Counted from the stretch's first letter, positions 17,532-27,048 are shown. The stretch: 64,000 nucleotides of DNA from Olleya namhaensis (GCF_900114005.1 NZ_FORM01000002.1:496001-560000); one strand, 5' to 3'. A program made the numbers and translations. Notes: generated from the letters alone by a model not told the origin.

Positions 17532-18569
17532 TTACTCTAGATTATAATTAATTGGTAACATGGAGACTATTCTATTACTACCAAAAACACCGCCAAATAA
17601 GACACTGTTTACAGGCGAATGTATACCAAAAGCGTCTATATAAAATATGTTGTCTTCCGCATTTGGTAACAGAAAAGCTTGTTCCAAATTATCAAAACTA
17701 ACCACTACTTTATTTGAATCAAAAAAAGACACTTCTTTTAAATCGCTTTCTGATTTAACCACTCTAAAAACAGAAGTCTGCGTTGTTTCAAACAATGGGT
17801 CAGAGTCATCCGCGCTTTCCCTTTTAAATAATCTAAAACCATTTTGCTTAAGTGTGTTTTTAGCCAAGCTTCGCATAAAATATAATAAAGAGGTTTTATA
17901 AACAACGTTTCGGTTTTGGATATAGCGTTTTTTAGTCTTCTTTTTACTCAATTCAGAAAAAACACTTGTACCGCTATAAAGCACTTTACTAACATAGTTT
18001 AAACCAGAAGGTGGACTTTTGAATTCTATTTCAAAATCTATAAGATTATACTCCACCTTATATCCCAAATACTTATTGATTATAATTATTGGTTGATCAG
18101 CCATGGCGTACATAGTTTGATCTACTTTACTATATCTAAACCTAACATTATCAAGGTTAGTTATTTTACAATCTTTACTATAGACTGAATGCCCTAAAAA
18201 CTCACGCGTAAAATACCCTAGTTTTTTTGATCTTGACCAATCATCATCAGACAGAATAACCTCTTCTAAATTAGTAGTTTGAGGTTTTAATTTAATAATT
18301 GGATTGGCTTGAAGGATGTCCTTGTTTATAATTTGACTTTCATACCCTATAAAACTAGCTACTAAAGGAACGTTAATGTTTTGATTAGAGGTTATACTAA
18401 ATAAACCGTCCATGTCTGTAATGACGCCTATTGTAGTACCATCAAAATAAACCGTTACGTTAGGCAAAGGAAGATTACTATCCGCAGCTAATATTGTACC
18501 AGTAAAAGTCTGCGCAAATCCAATTGAATTTACAAAAAAAGCAAATACAATTACTAATTTGTTACTCAT
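17532..18569 (-). CDS. Carboxypeptidase-regulatory-like domain (CarboxypepD_reg) exported protein
   Basis: 345 aa with a signal peptide (cleavage after SIGFAQ, residue ~19) and an N-terminal transthyretin-like CarboxypepD_reg module (residues ~21-95, with VTVYFDGTTIGVITDMDGLFSI). The remainder is beta-rich and of unknown function. Bacteroidota use this module in TonB-dependent receptors and other surface proteins; no plug or barrel is present here. The start overlaps the end of the upstream acyltransferase gene by 8 nt, so it is cotranscribed with it. Confidence 0.83.
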   Translation of the reverse strand: MSNKLVIVFAFFVNSIGFAQTFTGTILAADSNLPLPNVTVYFDGTTIGVITDMDGLFSITSNQNINVPLVASFIGYESQIINKDILQANPIIKLKPQTTNLEEVILSDDDWSRSKKLGYFTREFLGHSVYSKDCKITNLDNVRFRYSKVDQTMYAMADQPIIIINKYLGYKVEYNLIDFEIEFKSPPSGLNYVSKVLYSGTSVFSELSKKKTKKRYIQNRNVVYKTSLLYFMRSLAKNTLKQNGFRLFKRESADDSDPLFETTQTSVFRVVKSESDLKEVSFFDSNKVVVSFDNLEQAFLLPNAEDNIFYIDAFGIHSPVNSVLFGGVFGSNRIVSMLPINYNLE

Positions 18570-20379
18570 TCTGATCAGAAATCTTACGCTCTAACTCTGC
18601 TTGAAACTCTTCCATAACAGGTCTTACTGTACTTTCTGGAAGGTCTTCAATTTTGATATACATTAAACCGTCAACCGCATTATTAAATAATGGATCTACA
18701 TTAAAAGCAACTAGACGTGCATTTTGTTTGATATATTTTTTAAGCAACACTGGCAATCTTAAAGCACCCGGTTCAATCTCATCAATAATCTTATCAAATT
18801 TATTTAAATCAGCCTCAGTTGCATCAAAAACAAAGTCTTTATCGGCATCCTTAAGCTTAACCTTAAATTCTTTTTTAGGATGTACATACTGTGCAACATA
18901 AGGATCGTAGTAATGAGATTTCATAAACTCAATCATTAATGACTTAGAGAATTCTGAAAATTGATTACTAATACTTACCCCACCAATTAAATACTTATGC
19001 TCGGGATGGCGTAATGTTGTATGCACAATACCTTTCCAAAGTAAAAATAAAGGCATTGGTTTTTGTTGGTATTCTTTGATAATAAATGCACGACCCATCT
19101 CAATAGACTCGCTCATCATTTTATATAACTCAGGTTCAAAACCAAATAAATCTTGTAAATAAAACCCGTTTATGCCATAATTAGCAAATATTTGAGAACC
19201 TAATCCCATTCTATAGGCTCCAGCTAAAACATTAGCTTCACTATCCCATAAAAATAAATGATGGTAATAATTATCAAATTCGTCTAAATCTATTGGTTCA
19301 TTAGTTCCTTCTCCAACCTCTCTAAATGTGATTTCTCTCAAACGTCCAATCTCACGTAAAAGATTAGGCATAGCTGCAGCTGTAGATAAAAAGACTTCGT
19401 AATTTTTACTAGTCAATAATTTACAGTCTTGTTCACGCAATGCATCCACTTCTTTAATAATGGCTTCCTGACTAACCGGAGTTACAATTTGCTTTGGCGC
19501 TTTTACAGATTTTGGCGCTTTTAAACTGGAAGAAATAGTATCTATAATCTTTTCTTTAGGTTGAAAAGCATTTGACAACATGTATGTTTTTCTTCTAATA
19601 AATTCTGAAAAATCAGATAACGATTCATGTTCTGCTTGGTCTTTAATAGAAATAGGTTTCCCTATTCTAACCTTAATGACCCTACGTTTTTGAGTAAATA
19701 ATTCTGATGGTAATTTGGCAGTTCTAAAAATGTCACTAATCTTAGATAATTTATAAAATAACTTACTATTCTGAGCGTGAAAATATATAGGTACAACCGG
19801 TACATTAGCTTTTTTTACCAATTTCATAGCCGCTTCTTCCCAAGGTTTATCGACAACTAATTTACCATCTCTGTAAGTAGATACTTCACCTGCAGGAAAA
19901 ATACCTAAAGGATGTCCATCTCTTAAATGAGAAATAGCACTTTTAAATCCAGCCAAACTTGATTTAACGTCTTTTCTATCTTCAAAAGGGTTAACAGGCA
20001 TTATATATGGCTTCATCGGCTCTATACGATGTAATAAGAAATTAGCAATAATTTTAAAATCTTCCCTTTGTTCAAGCATTAATTTTAAAAGCAAAATACC
20101 ATCAATCCCACCTAATGGATGATTAGAAACAGTAATATAAGCACCATCTTTTGGTAAACGTTTTAAATCTTCTTCAGGAATTTCGAATTTAATTTGAAAC
20201 TCATCCAAAATACCATCCAAAAACTCTATATCTGACAAATGCTTGTTGCGATTATAGACATTATTTAAGCTGGAAATTTTCAATACTTTCATTAGTATCC
20301 AACCAACAAATGTCCCTAAAAACCCGTATTTACTAAGGTTTATAGCGCTCGAAACTTCTTTTGCTGTGACTAATCCCAT
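18562..20379 (-). CDS. OlsF-like bifunctional acyltransferase (PlsC-type plus GNAT-type) for amino lipids
   Basis: 605 aa with two domains. Residues ~1-300 are a PlsC-type O-acyltransferase carrying NHPLGGID, a variant in which five rather than four residues separate the catalytic His and Asp, and a FPAGEVS loop. Residues ~310-600 are an OlsB-like N-acyltransferase (around FREVGEGTNEPIDLDEFD). This fusion order matches OlsF, which makes ornithine lipids in one polypeptide in Serratia and Flavobacterium johnsoniae. Ornithine lipid or a related glycine lipid is therefore the likely product, at the inner membrane. The downstream gene overlaps by 8 nt. Amino acid specificity cannot be read from sequence. 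Confidence 0.8.
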   Translation of the reverse strand: MGLVTAKEVSSAINLSKYGFLGTFVGWILMKVLKISSLNNVYNRNKHLSDIEFLDGILDEFQIKFEIPEEDLKRLPKDGAYITVSNHPLGGIDGILLLKLMLEQREDFKIIANFLLHRIEPMKPYIMPVNPFEDRKDVKSSLAGFKSAISHLRDGHPLGIFPAGEVSTYRDGKLVVDKPWEEAAMKLVKKANVPVVPIYFHAQNSKLFYKLSKISDIFRTAKLPSELFTQKRRVIKVRIGKPISIKDQAEHESLSDFSEFIRRKTYMLSNAFQPKEKIIDTISSSLKAPKSVKAPKQIVTPVSQEAIIKEVDALREQDCKLLTSKNYEVFLSTAAAMPNLLREIGRLREITFREVGEGTNEPIDLDEFDNYYHHLFLWDSEANVLAGAYRMGLGSQIFANYGINGFYLQDLFGFEPELYKMMSESIEMGRAFIIKEYQQKPMPLFLLWKGIVHTTLRHPEHKYLIGGVSISNQFSEFSKSLMIEFMKSHYYDPYVAQYVHPKKEFKVKLKDADKDFVFDATEADLNKFDKIIDEIEPGALRLPVLLKKYIKQNARLVAFNVDPLFNNAVDGLMYIKIEDLPESTVRPVMEEFQAELERKISDQNE

Positions 20380-20423
20380 TTAATTTTTATCATATTTGAA
20401 TTTACAAATGTAATTCATTAGAT

Positions 20424-21674
20424 TTATTTTGTTACTATTTGTAATGTCTCTTGGAACATTTGTTTTAATAAAACAGTCTTTCCTGCCTCTAAATCAATAA
20501 CCGATTTTTCATTGTAATGTCTTATGGTATATAGAGATACACCCGTATTACACGTCACTTTAAATTTTGCTTTTAAATGCAATAATAAATGCTCTAAATT
20601 ATTGTAATTATTATCAAAACAGACAGAAAAACTAATTGCCGAGTTCTGAATAACGCTAACCTTCATTTTATATTTGGATAAAAGGTTAAAAATTTCACTA
20701 ATATTATCCTCTACTATGTAGGAAAAATCTAATGTTGAAAGCGATAGTAGCACTTGGTTTTGCTTGACAATAAAACACGGTACTAAAGGTATAACCCCTT
20801 CCGTTTTATTAACTACTGTTCCTGGCGCTTTTGGATTTAAAAACGACTTAACATATAATGGTATTTCTTTACGTTGTAATGGTTGTAAAGTTTTAGGATG
20901 TATGACTGATGCGCCATAAAAGGCTAACTCAATCGCTTCCGTATAGGATATAGAATTAAGCAGCTGGGTCTGCTTAAAATGTCTTGGGTCAGCATTTAAA
21001 ACACCAGGCACATCTTTCCAGATAGTAACATCATTTGCATTTAAACAGTATGCTAAAATCGCTGCAGTATAATCACTACCTTCTCTTCCTAAAGTTGTTG
21101 TAAAATTATTTTTATCGCTTCCTAAAAACCCTTGCGTCACATTTAACTTTTTAGAATCTATGTTTTTAGAGACCAATTGTTGTGTGGTTTCCCAATTTAC
21201 ATTGGCATTTCTATAATAATCATCTGTTTTAATAACTTGGCGTACATCTACCCAATTATTATCTATTTCTATTAAAGACAAATACTGACTAATAATGGTT
21301 GTTGACAACAATTCTCCAAATCCAATAACTTGATCGTAAACAAAGTTATAATCAGGAGACTTATTAGTATTCAAAAAGTTTTTAAGTTCGTCAATTAAAT
21401 CACTTGTAACTTTAAAAACAGGATGATTTGTGTTTTCAAAAAGGGCAAACATAATGGTGTTATGATAATCTACCACGTCCTGAATAGCACTTTGCACTTC
21501 TCTTTTATCATTAAAATAACAACCAACAACAAGCTCTAATGCGTTTGTTGTTTTACCCATTGCAGATACTACAATAATCGTGTTAGCATGACCAACTTGC
21601 TCTAATACAGCTATTAGATTTTTAACCCCATTAGCATCTTTTACAGAAGCTCCACCAAATTTAAATACCCTCAT
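20424..21674 (-). CDS. Aspartate kinase (monofunctional)
   Basis: 416 aa. It phosphorylates aspartate at the first step of the lysine, threonine and methionine pathway. The N-terminal KFGGASV motif and the GREGSDYTAAI substrate/ATP loop near residue 195 are conserved, as is the DVPGVLNADP segment. The last ~120 residues form a divergent ACT-type regulatory region. It lacks a homoserine dehydrogenase domain. Its ATG follows the TAA of the GNAT gene without any gap, so the two are translationally coupled. Confidence 0.93.
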   Translation of the reverse strand: MRVFKFGGASVKDANGVKNLIAVLEQVGHANTIIVVSAMGKTTNALELVVGCYFNDKREVQSAIQDVVDYHNTIMFALFENTNHPVFKVTSDLIDELKNFLNTNKSPDYNFVYDQVIGFGELLSTTIISQYLSLIEIDNNWVDVRQVIKTDDYYRNANVNWETTQQLVSKNIDSKKLNVTQGFLGSDKNNFTTTLGREGSDYTAAILAYCLNANDVTIWKDVPGVLNADPRHFKQTQLLNSISYTEAIELAFYGASVIHPKTLQPLQRKEIPLYVKSFLNPKAPGTVVNKTEGVIPLVPCFIVKQNQVLLSLSTLDFSYIVEDNISEIFNLLSKYKMKVSVIQNSAISFSVCFDNNYNNLEHLLLHLKAKFKVTCNTGVSLYTIRHYNEKSVIDLEAGKTVLLKQMFQETLQIVTK

Positions 21675-22154
21675 TTATATGTTATCGATGTAGTTTTTTA
21701 TACTTGTTTCATCCATTTGGACTAAATACCAATCTTTTAATAGTGTTGCGCCTTTACTTTCGTAAAATTTTATTGCTGGGGCATTCCAATCTAAAACTTC
21801 CCAACAAATACGTTTAACACCCAAACTGTAACCATATTTAATAACTTCGTTTAATAACAGCGTACCTAATCCACTACCTCTGTGTGCATCACTAACAATT
21901 AAATCTTCTAAATGCACCGTTTGACCTTTCCATGTAGAAAAACGAATATAAATTAATGCTATTGCAACTATTTCACTTTCTTTTTCTGCCACAAAACAAG
22001 TGAATAATGGCTTGTCTCCAAAACCATATTTTAACAAATCTGCTTCTGTTACAATAACCGCATCAGGCTCTTTTTCAAAAACAGCAAGCTCTTGTATTAA
22101 GCCTAAAATAGCACTGACATCTCTTTTTTCTGCAAAACGAATAGTATACTCCAT
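21675..22154 (-). CDS. GNAT N-acetyltransferase (diamine acetyltransferase-like)
   Basis: 159 aa. The N-terminal IRFAEKRDVSAILGLIQELAVFEKEPD and the loop SDAHRGSGLGTLLLNEVI (acetyl-CoA binding) resemble spermidine/diamine acetyltransferases, as does the WEVLDWNAPAIKFYESKGA segment. An amine or amino acid substrate is likely but unproven. It is the first gene of a minus-strand unit with aspartokinase, served by the promoter at 22171-22178. Confidence 0.88.
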   Translation of the reverse strand: MEYTIRFAEKRDVSAILGLIQELAVFEKEPDAVIVTEADLLKYGFGDKPLFTCFVAEKESEIVAIALIYIRFSTWKGQTVHLEDLIVSDAHRGSGLGTLLLNEVIKYGYSLGVKRICWEVLDWNAPAIKFYESKGATLLKDWYLVQMDETSIKNYIDNI

Positions 22155-22170
22155 AAATCATTAATTTACT

Positions 22171-22203
22171 CAAATATACTTTAAGAAAATTTCTTAAACC
22201 AAA
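22171..22203 (-). promoter_or_regulatory. Promoter of the GNAT-aspartokinase unit
   Basis: Minus-strand TATATTTG (22178-22171) matches the -7 consensus exactly, and TTTG at 22203-22200 lies 21 nt upstream as a -33 element. The ATG at 22154 is 16 nt downstream. Confidence 0.65.
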
Positions 22204-22273
22204 ATTTGATAGACTACAACGTTATAATTGTTAAAAAATGCGATATTTGTACAAATAAACACAACTACTACCC

Positions 22274-23281
22274 ATGTCTAAGAAAAATCAAACTTTAGGA
22301 GAATTTATTATTGAAAACCAAGCGTCTTTCAAATTTACTTCTGGAGAATTATCTCGTTTAATAAATTCTATTCGTTTAGCTGCCAAGGTTGTAAACCATG
22401 AAGTTAACAAAGCTGGTCTAGTTGATATAATTGGTGCAGCAGGAGACACAAACATCCAAGGTGAAGACCAACAAAAACTGGATGTTTATGCCAACGATAA
22501 ATTTATACAAACACTTACAAATCGTAACATTGTTTGTGGTATTGCAAGTGAAGAAGAGGATGATTTTATTACAATTAACAGTCAAGATGACAACAACCAA
22601 AATAAATATATTGTATTAATTGATCCACTAGATGGGTCTTCTAATATTGATGTAAACGTTTCAGTTGGTACAATTTTTTCTATTTATAGACGTGTTACTC
22701 CAGTAGGAACACCTGTAACTATCGAAGACTTTTTACAACCAGGTAACCAACAAGTAGCAGCAGGTTATGTTGTGTACGGAACATCAACAATGTTAGTTTA
22801 TACTACTGGACATGGCGTTAATGGATTTACACTAAACCCAGCAATTGGTACATTTTACTTATCACATCCAGACATGGAGTTTCCAGAAGACGGAAACATT
22901 TACTCTGTAAACGAAGGTAACTACACACATTTTCCTCAAGGCGTAAAAAATTACATCAAATATTGCCAAATGGAAGAAAATGACAGGCCATATACTTCAA
23001 GGTATATTGGATCTCTAGTTTCAGATTTTCATAGAAATATGATTAAAGGTGGTATTTATATGTATCCTAAAAGTTCAAAAAATCAAGACGGAAAACTACG
23101 TTTACTTTACGAGTGTAATCCTATGGCCTACCTTGCAGAACAAGCAAACGGGAAAGCTAGTGATGGTTTTAAACGTATCATGGATATTGAGCCTTCAGAA
23201 CTGCATCAAAGAGTACCTTTTTTCTGCGGAAGCAAAAATATGGTCCTGAAAGCAGAAGAATTCATGCAAAACACTGATTAA
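22274..23281 (+). CDS. fbp: Fructose-1,6-bisphosphatase, class I
   Basis: 335 aa. It hydrolyses fructose 1,6-bisphosphate in gluconeogenesis. The metal-binding motif [10 protein letters not shown] (residues ~118-127) and the sugar-phosphate region (GGIYMYP, then [15 protein letters not shown]) are those of class I FBPases. A near-consensus -7 (GATATTTG) ends 24 nt before the ATG. The following coiled-coil gene has its own promoter, so fbp may not be part of that operon. Confidence 0.97.
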   Translation: MSKKNQTLGEFIIENQASFKFTSGELSRLINSIRLAAKVVNHEVNKAGLVDIIGAAGDTNIQGEDQQKLDVYANDKFIQTLTNRNIVCGIASEEEDDFITINSQDDNNQNKYIVLIDPLDGSSNIDVNVSVGTIFSIYRRVTPVGTPVTIEDFLQPGNQQVAAGYVVYGTSTMLVYTTGHGVNGFTLNPAIGTFYLSHPDMEFPEDGNIYSVNEGNYTHFPQGVKNYIKYCQMEENDRPYTSRYIGSLVSDFHRNMIKGGIYMYPKSSKNQDGKLRLLYECNPMAYLAEQANGKASDGFKRIMDIEPSELHQRVPFFCGSKNMVLKAEEFMQNTD

Positions 23282-23305
23282 ATGCTATTATGTCTATTTT
23301 TTTGC

Positions 23306-23313
23306 TACTTTTG
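23306..23313 (+). promoter_or_regulatory. Promoter -7 element of the Roadblock/GTPase/kinase cassette
   Basis: TACTTTTG matches TAnnTTTG exactly, 17 nt before the ATG at 23331 and after the fbp stop. It implies that the four-gene cassette can be transcribed independently of fbp. Confidence 0.6.
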
Positions 23314-23330
23314 ATACTTAAATTATCCTA

Positions 23331-23687
23331 ATGGCAAAAACAGACAAATTTAAGGACGAAACCATGCAATCATCTACAGAAGCAACTTCAAAAATAGATG
23401 CAATCAAGCAACTTATTTTTGGTGAAAACATGCAAGCTTACGATAGTGAGTTTGAAACACTAAAAAAAGACATTCTTACTAAGAAGCAAGAATTAGAAGC
23501 ATTAATGGACGACGTAAAGTCTGAGTTATTACAAAACATTGATAATCTTAGCACTGATATTAACATCAGAATTACAGAATTAGAAAATAGTTTTGAAGAT
23601 AAAGCAGATGCGTTAAACGAAAAAAAGGTTGACCGAAAACTATTGGGTGAACTTTTTACCAAATTAGGCGAAAAAATAAGTCAATAA
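23331..23687 (+). CDS. Small coiled-coil protein, first gene of the Roadblock/GTPase cassette
   Basis: 118 aa, no signal or membrane segment. Residues ~40-100 have heptad-like spacing of Leu/Ile with charged flanks (for example KKQELEALMDDVKSELLQNI), indicating a coiled coil. It is 15 nt upstream of the Roadblock-like gene and shares its promoter. No family recognised; a scaffold or GTPase partner role is inferred only from position. Confidence 0.75.
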   Translation: MAKTDKFKDETMQSSTEATSKIDAIKQLIFGENMQAYDSEFETLKKDILTKKQELEALMDDVKSELLQNIDNLSTDINIRITELENSFEDKADALNEKKVDRKLLGELFTKLGEKISQ

Positions 23688-23702
23688 AATCTTGATTTAC
23701 GC

Positions 23703-24521
23703 ATGAATCAAGACGATAAATTAAAAATACTCAAAGACATCTTGCTTCAAGATGAGCATGAGTATGCTTCAGGATTAGAAGACAAGATTAAAGCGCTTGA
23801 AGATTTAATCACTGAACATAATAATTTATCAAAACATATTGACCCCATTCTTGAGCAAAAACTAAAACAGTTTGTAAAAGAAATGCCCTCAACATTAGGA
23901 CCTACAATTACAGAAGCACTTAAAGAAGAAATTAAAAACTCTCAAGACGCAGTAGTTGAAGCATTATATCCAATTATGGGTAAAATGATTAAAAAATATG
24001 TGCAGAAAGAGATTCAAATACTTTCAGAAAACATAAACAAAAGCTTAAGCAGCACCTTTTCTTTTAAAGGGTTTATGCGAAAGTTTAGGTCTAAAAAATC
24101 AGGTGTATCGGAAGGCGACTTATTGATTCAAGATCAATTTAAGTCAAAAATTGAACAAATAATGGTTATTGAAAGCGGTTCTGGCTTAATAGTTTCTGAA
24201 TATTCAAAAACCGAAAATATAGATCAAGATACCGTTGCTGGTATGCTAACAGCTATTAAAAGTTTTGCAGAAGATGCGTTTACTACAGACGTACAAAATT
24301 TAGAATATATAGAGTATGAAAACTACCATATACATTTACAAAACTTCTCAAAATACTACATTGCAGTAGCCATTTCCGGGGCATTTACTGCTACCTACAG
24401 AAGCAAGCTTGAAGATAAACTTCTTGACTTTGCTCAGAATATAATAAACAAAACAGATTTAAACGATAGTGAGGTTTTCAGCACTAAACTAAAAGATTAC
24501 TTTGACAATGAAAATATCTAA
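23703..24521 (+). CDS. Protein with helical N-half and Roadblock/LC7-like C-terminal domain
   Basis: 272 aa. Residues 1-~110 are helical and charged; a basic stretch (FMRKFRSKKSG) lies near residue 125. Residues ~148-245 read as a Roadblock/LC7-type module: VIESGSGLIVSEYS, a helix (AGMLTAIKSFAEDAF), then strands ending in YYIAVAISGAFTATYRSKLEDKLLDFAQNI. Roadblock proteins such as MglB dimerise and act as GTPase-activating or regulatory partners of small GTPases. Its stop overlaps the small GTPase gene by 14 nt, which strongly supports a functional pair. Fold assignment is by pattern only. Confidence 0.68.
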   Translation: MNQDDKLKILKDILLQDEHEYASGLEDKIKALEDLITEHNNLSKHIDPILEQKLKQFVKEMPSTLGPTITEALKEEIKNSQDAVVEALYPIMGKMIKKYVQKEIQILSENINKSLSSTFSFKGFMRKFRSKKSGVSEGDLLIQDQFKSKIEQIMVIESGSGLIVSEYSKTENIDQDTVAGMLTAIKSFAEDAFTTDVQNLEYIEYENYHIHLQNFSKYYIAVAISGAFTATYRSKLEDKLLDFAQNIINKTDLNDSEVFSTKLKDYFDNENI

Positions 24522-25014
24522 AAAAATAGTTTTAATAGGTCACTTTGGTGTAGGTAAATCTTCATTAATTAGACGATTTGTAGAAGACACCTTTAGTGAA
24601 GACTACAAAGTAACCATTGGGGTACACGTCTTAAAAAAAGAAGTAAATCTGCCAAAAACTAACGATGACATCACACTAGTAATTTGGGATTTAGAAGGTA
24701 ATGACGACATTACTAATACCAGAGCATCTTACCTTATGGGTACTAATGGTTTTATTTATGTTTTTGACATGACTAGACCAGCTACGTATGAGAAGTTAGA
24801 GTTTGATCTAGATTATATTACAGATCGTTACCCAAAAATACCATTACGTGTTATTGGAAACAAGAAAGATTTAGTTACAAACGACTTTATTAAACAAAAC
24901 AAGGATGTTTTTGGACGTTTTGTCGATTTTTACACAAGTGCCAAGTCAGGGAAAAATGTTGAAGATGTTTTTTCTAATTTAGCGCAAGCTTTAATTAAAG
25001 ACGCCACTAAATAA
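24508..25014 (+). CDS. Ras/Rab-like small GTPase
   Basis: 168 aa from ATG 24508 (a TTG two codons earlier is less likely). All G motifs are present: G1 GHFGVGKS (11-18), G3 WDLEGND (60-66), G4 GNKKD (117-121) and G5 SAK (144-146). The G3 position equal to Ras Gln61 is Asn65, so intrinsic hydrolysis may be low and depend on a partner. It overlaps the Roadblock-like gene by 14 nt, and its stop shares bases with the kinase ATG (TAATG). This is a bacterial Rup-type GTPase by size and context; its cellular process is unknown. Confidence 0.88.
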   Translation: MKISKKIVLIGHFGVGKSSLIRRFVEDTFSEDYKVTIGVHVLKKEVNLPKTNDDITLVIWDLEGNDDITNTRASYLMGTNGFIYVFDMTRPATYEKLEFDLDYITDRYPKIPLRVIGNKKDLVTNDFIKQNKDVFGRFVDFYTSAKSGKNVEDVFSNLAQALIKDATK

Positions 25015-26537
25015 TGTTAGAAAAATATAAAAAAGAATACTCGCAATCTGTAAATCAATATATAATTGTTGATTTTGACGGAATCGTAAAAGAATCTGAC
25101 GATATCATTTTTAAAGATTTAGTTGGTCAAAATATAGCAAACGTTCACCCGTTTTTTGAAAGTGTACACAGCGCATTACAAGACATAGACCAAACACACG
25201 TCTTTTCTTGTATACATCTAACTAATCCTAAAAATGAAACAATAATAACAGATATTATTGTTAAAACATTTGATGGAAAACAATTACCAATGATTGTCAT
25301 TTTAGACTTGACAATACATTATAATAATTACCAAACTACAGCTCAAGTAAGAAATGAGTCCGTTATAAACTCGCAAATACTAGAGTTAAAAAATAATTAT
25401 CTACAAGAAAAAGAAGCCTTTAAAAACGCATTTATTGCTAATTTTAGCCATGAGTTAAGAGACCCATTAACAGGTATACTAACCTTTTCTGATATACTAA
25501 AAAAGACTAACTTAAATGTAGAGCAACTTAATTACCTAAAAGTAATAGACTCCTCTTCTAACTATTTAAAACAATTAATAGAAGATATTTTAGACATTTC
25601 TAAAATTGAAGCAGGACGACTAGAATTAGTAATTAATCCTTTTAACTTAAGAGAGCTACTAGAAGATATAGAAAAAGTATTTAAAGTAAAAGCACAACAA
25701 AAAGGAATAGAATTAATAACTAATTTTAACGACAACCTTCCCGCAATAGTAGGTGGTGACACGCTACGTTTAAGACAAGTACTAAGCAACCTATTAGAAA
25801 ACGCTATTAAATTTACAGAAGTAGGAACCGTTACTTTTAATGTATCACTTAACCAAATAAGAGCACAAAAAGCAAACGTTCATTTTCAGATAAAAGATAC
25901 CGGAATTGGTATGGAAAAAGATCATCTAGAAGATATCTTTACTAGTTTTTCTCAAATAAACAGTAGTCAAGTACATAATAAAGGTGCAGGTTTAGGATTA
26001 GCTATCTCAAAACATTTAGTAAGCTTATCAAACAGTGTGATAAATGTAGACTCTACACCCGGAGAAGGTAGTACGTTTTCCACTAACATTAATTTTAAGT
26101 TAGACTTTAACTACAAAATTAAAAAGAAAAAGAAAGAAACCGTTTCAAAACCAAAATCTGACAAAAAATACAGCATCTTATTAGTAGAAGATTCTGAAAT
26201 CACACAACTATCAATTCTTAAAATACTAGCCTCTAAAGGTAATTACTTCTTAGACATAGTAACCAGAGGAGAAGACGTGATACCAAGAATAGAAAATTCT
26301 GAGTTTGATTTAGTCTTAATGGATATTAAATTACCAAATAGTTACGGTGACGAGATCACTAAGCTAATAAGACAAATGCCAGAACGCGAGCATAAAAAAG
26401 TGCCCGTAATAGCATTAACCGCTAGAGTTTTTAAAGACGATTTAAAACGTTATAAAAAAGCCGGTATTAATGATGTCATTAAAAAACCATTTGACGAAGA
26501 AGCTTTAATATCAAAAATTGAAGAATACTTAAAATAA
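25014..26537 (+). CDS. Hybrid sensor histidine kinase with PAS-like input and receiver domain
   Basis: 507 aa, no membrane segments, so cytosolic. Residues 1-~110 look PAS-like. HisKA carries FSHELRDPLTG with phosphorylatable His146. The HATPase domain covers ~245-365 (N box NLLENAIKF, DTGIGM and GAGLGLAI boxes). A receiver domain follows at ~385-505 with Asp437 in LVLMDIKLP and Lys in IKKPF. There is no output domain, so phosphate must pass to a separate protein. The ATG overlaps the GTPase stop, implying that the kinase is the final member of the cassette. Confidence 0.93.
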   Translation: MLEKYKKEYSQSVNQYIIVDFDGIVKESDDIIFKDLVGQNIANVHPFFESVHSALQDIDQTHVFSCIHLTNPKNETIITDIIVKTFDGKQLPMIVILDLTIHYNNYQTTAQVRNESVINSQILELKNNYLQEKEAFKNAFIANFSHELRDPLTGILTFSDILKKTNLNVEQLNYLKVIDSSSNYLKQLIEDILDISKIEAGRLELVINPFNLRELLEDIEKVFKVKAQQKGIELITNFNDNLPAIVGGDTLRLRQVLSNLLENAIKFTEVGTVTFNVSLNQIRAQKANVHFQIKDTGIGMEKDHLEDIFTSFSQINSSQVHNKGAGLGLAISKHLVSLSNSVINVDSTPGEGSTFSTNINFKLDFNYKIKKKKKETVSKPKSDKKYSILLVEDSEITQLSILKILASKGNYFLDIVTRGEDVIPRIENSEFDLVLMDIKLPNSYGDEITKLIRQMPEREHKKVPVIALTARVFKDDLKRYKKAGINDVIKKPFDEEALISKIEEYLK

Positions 26538-26570
26538 AAAAAAGCGAACTGAAAAGTTCGCTTTTTTTTT
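26536..26570. terminator. Bidirectional terminator between hybrid kinase and TerB-like gene
   Basis: An 8-bp stem AGCGAACT/AGTTCGCT with a GAAA loop, flanked by A and T runs that serve both converging genes. Confidence 0.9.
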
Positions 26571-26592
26571 ATAACTATAAAACAGAATCTTA

Positions 26593-27024
26593 TTATCTGT
26601 TCATTGTTTTAATCTCATCAGTAAAAGTATCTAAATCAACACCTTCATGCACCAACTCTAACGCTTTATGCGTCACATACTGTGCATTACTAGATTTAAA
26701 TCCTAAACCAACACACAAACGCTCTAAAATAGCAGTTTGCTTTGGTCCTTCAATATGATCAGCCCAAACCATTCTTGACAAATCGTATAAACGTTCTAAA
26801 CGCTGATCGTAAGATGTTGGAGGGTTAATTGGGTGCTCTTTATAGTCAACCAATATCTGCTTATATTCTTCTTCGCTAATATCTAAATTACGTGCTAAAC
26901 GATCTAAAAACGCTTTCTCAGCCTCACTAATCACACCATCACTCATGGCTACACGCACAATTGCAGCAAAATGATCCTCATTACGCTTTTTAAACCCACT
27001 ATCGAATAAATCTGAAAATGACAT
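26593..27024 (-). CDS. TerB-like protein (TerB/DUF533-type helical domain)
   Basis: 143 aa from the ATG at 27024 (MSFSDLFDSG). Residues ~15-130 match the all-helical TerB fold: AAIVRVAMSDGVISEAEKAFLDRLA, with acidic residues that bind metal in TerB relatives. A TTG at 27051 in frame would lie within the -7 promoter element and is rejected. The family was named for tellurite resistance but many members have no such role, and no ter genes are nearby. Confidence 0.85.
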   Translation of the reverse strand: MSFSDLFDSGFKKRNEDHFAAIVRVAMSDGVISEAEKAFLDRLARNLDISEEEYKQILVDYKEHPINPPTSYDQRLERLYDLSRMVWADHIEGPKQTAILERLCVGLGFKSSNAQYVTHKALELVHEGVDLDTFTDEIKTMNR

Positions 27025-27048
27025 ACTTTTATGTTTAATTTTAGACTG

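Noticed and set aside
23331-26537. Naming the GTPase cassette mglBA
   Set aside because: The Roadblock resemblance is by pattern only and the GTPase lacks clear MglA-specific features; orthology cannot be claimed.
26593-27024. Tellurite-resistance operon
   Set aside because: Only a single TerB-like gene is present; no other ter genes occur nearby.
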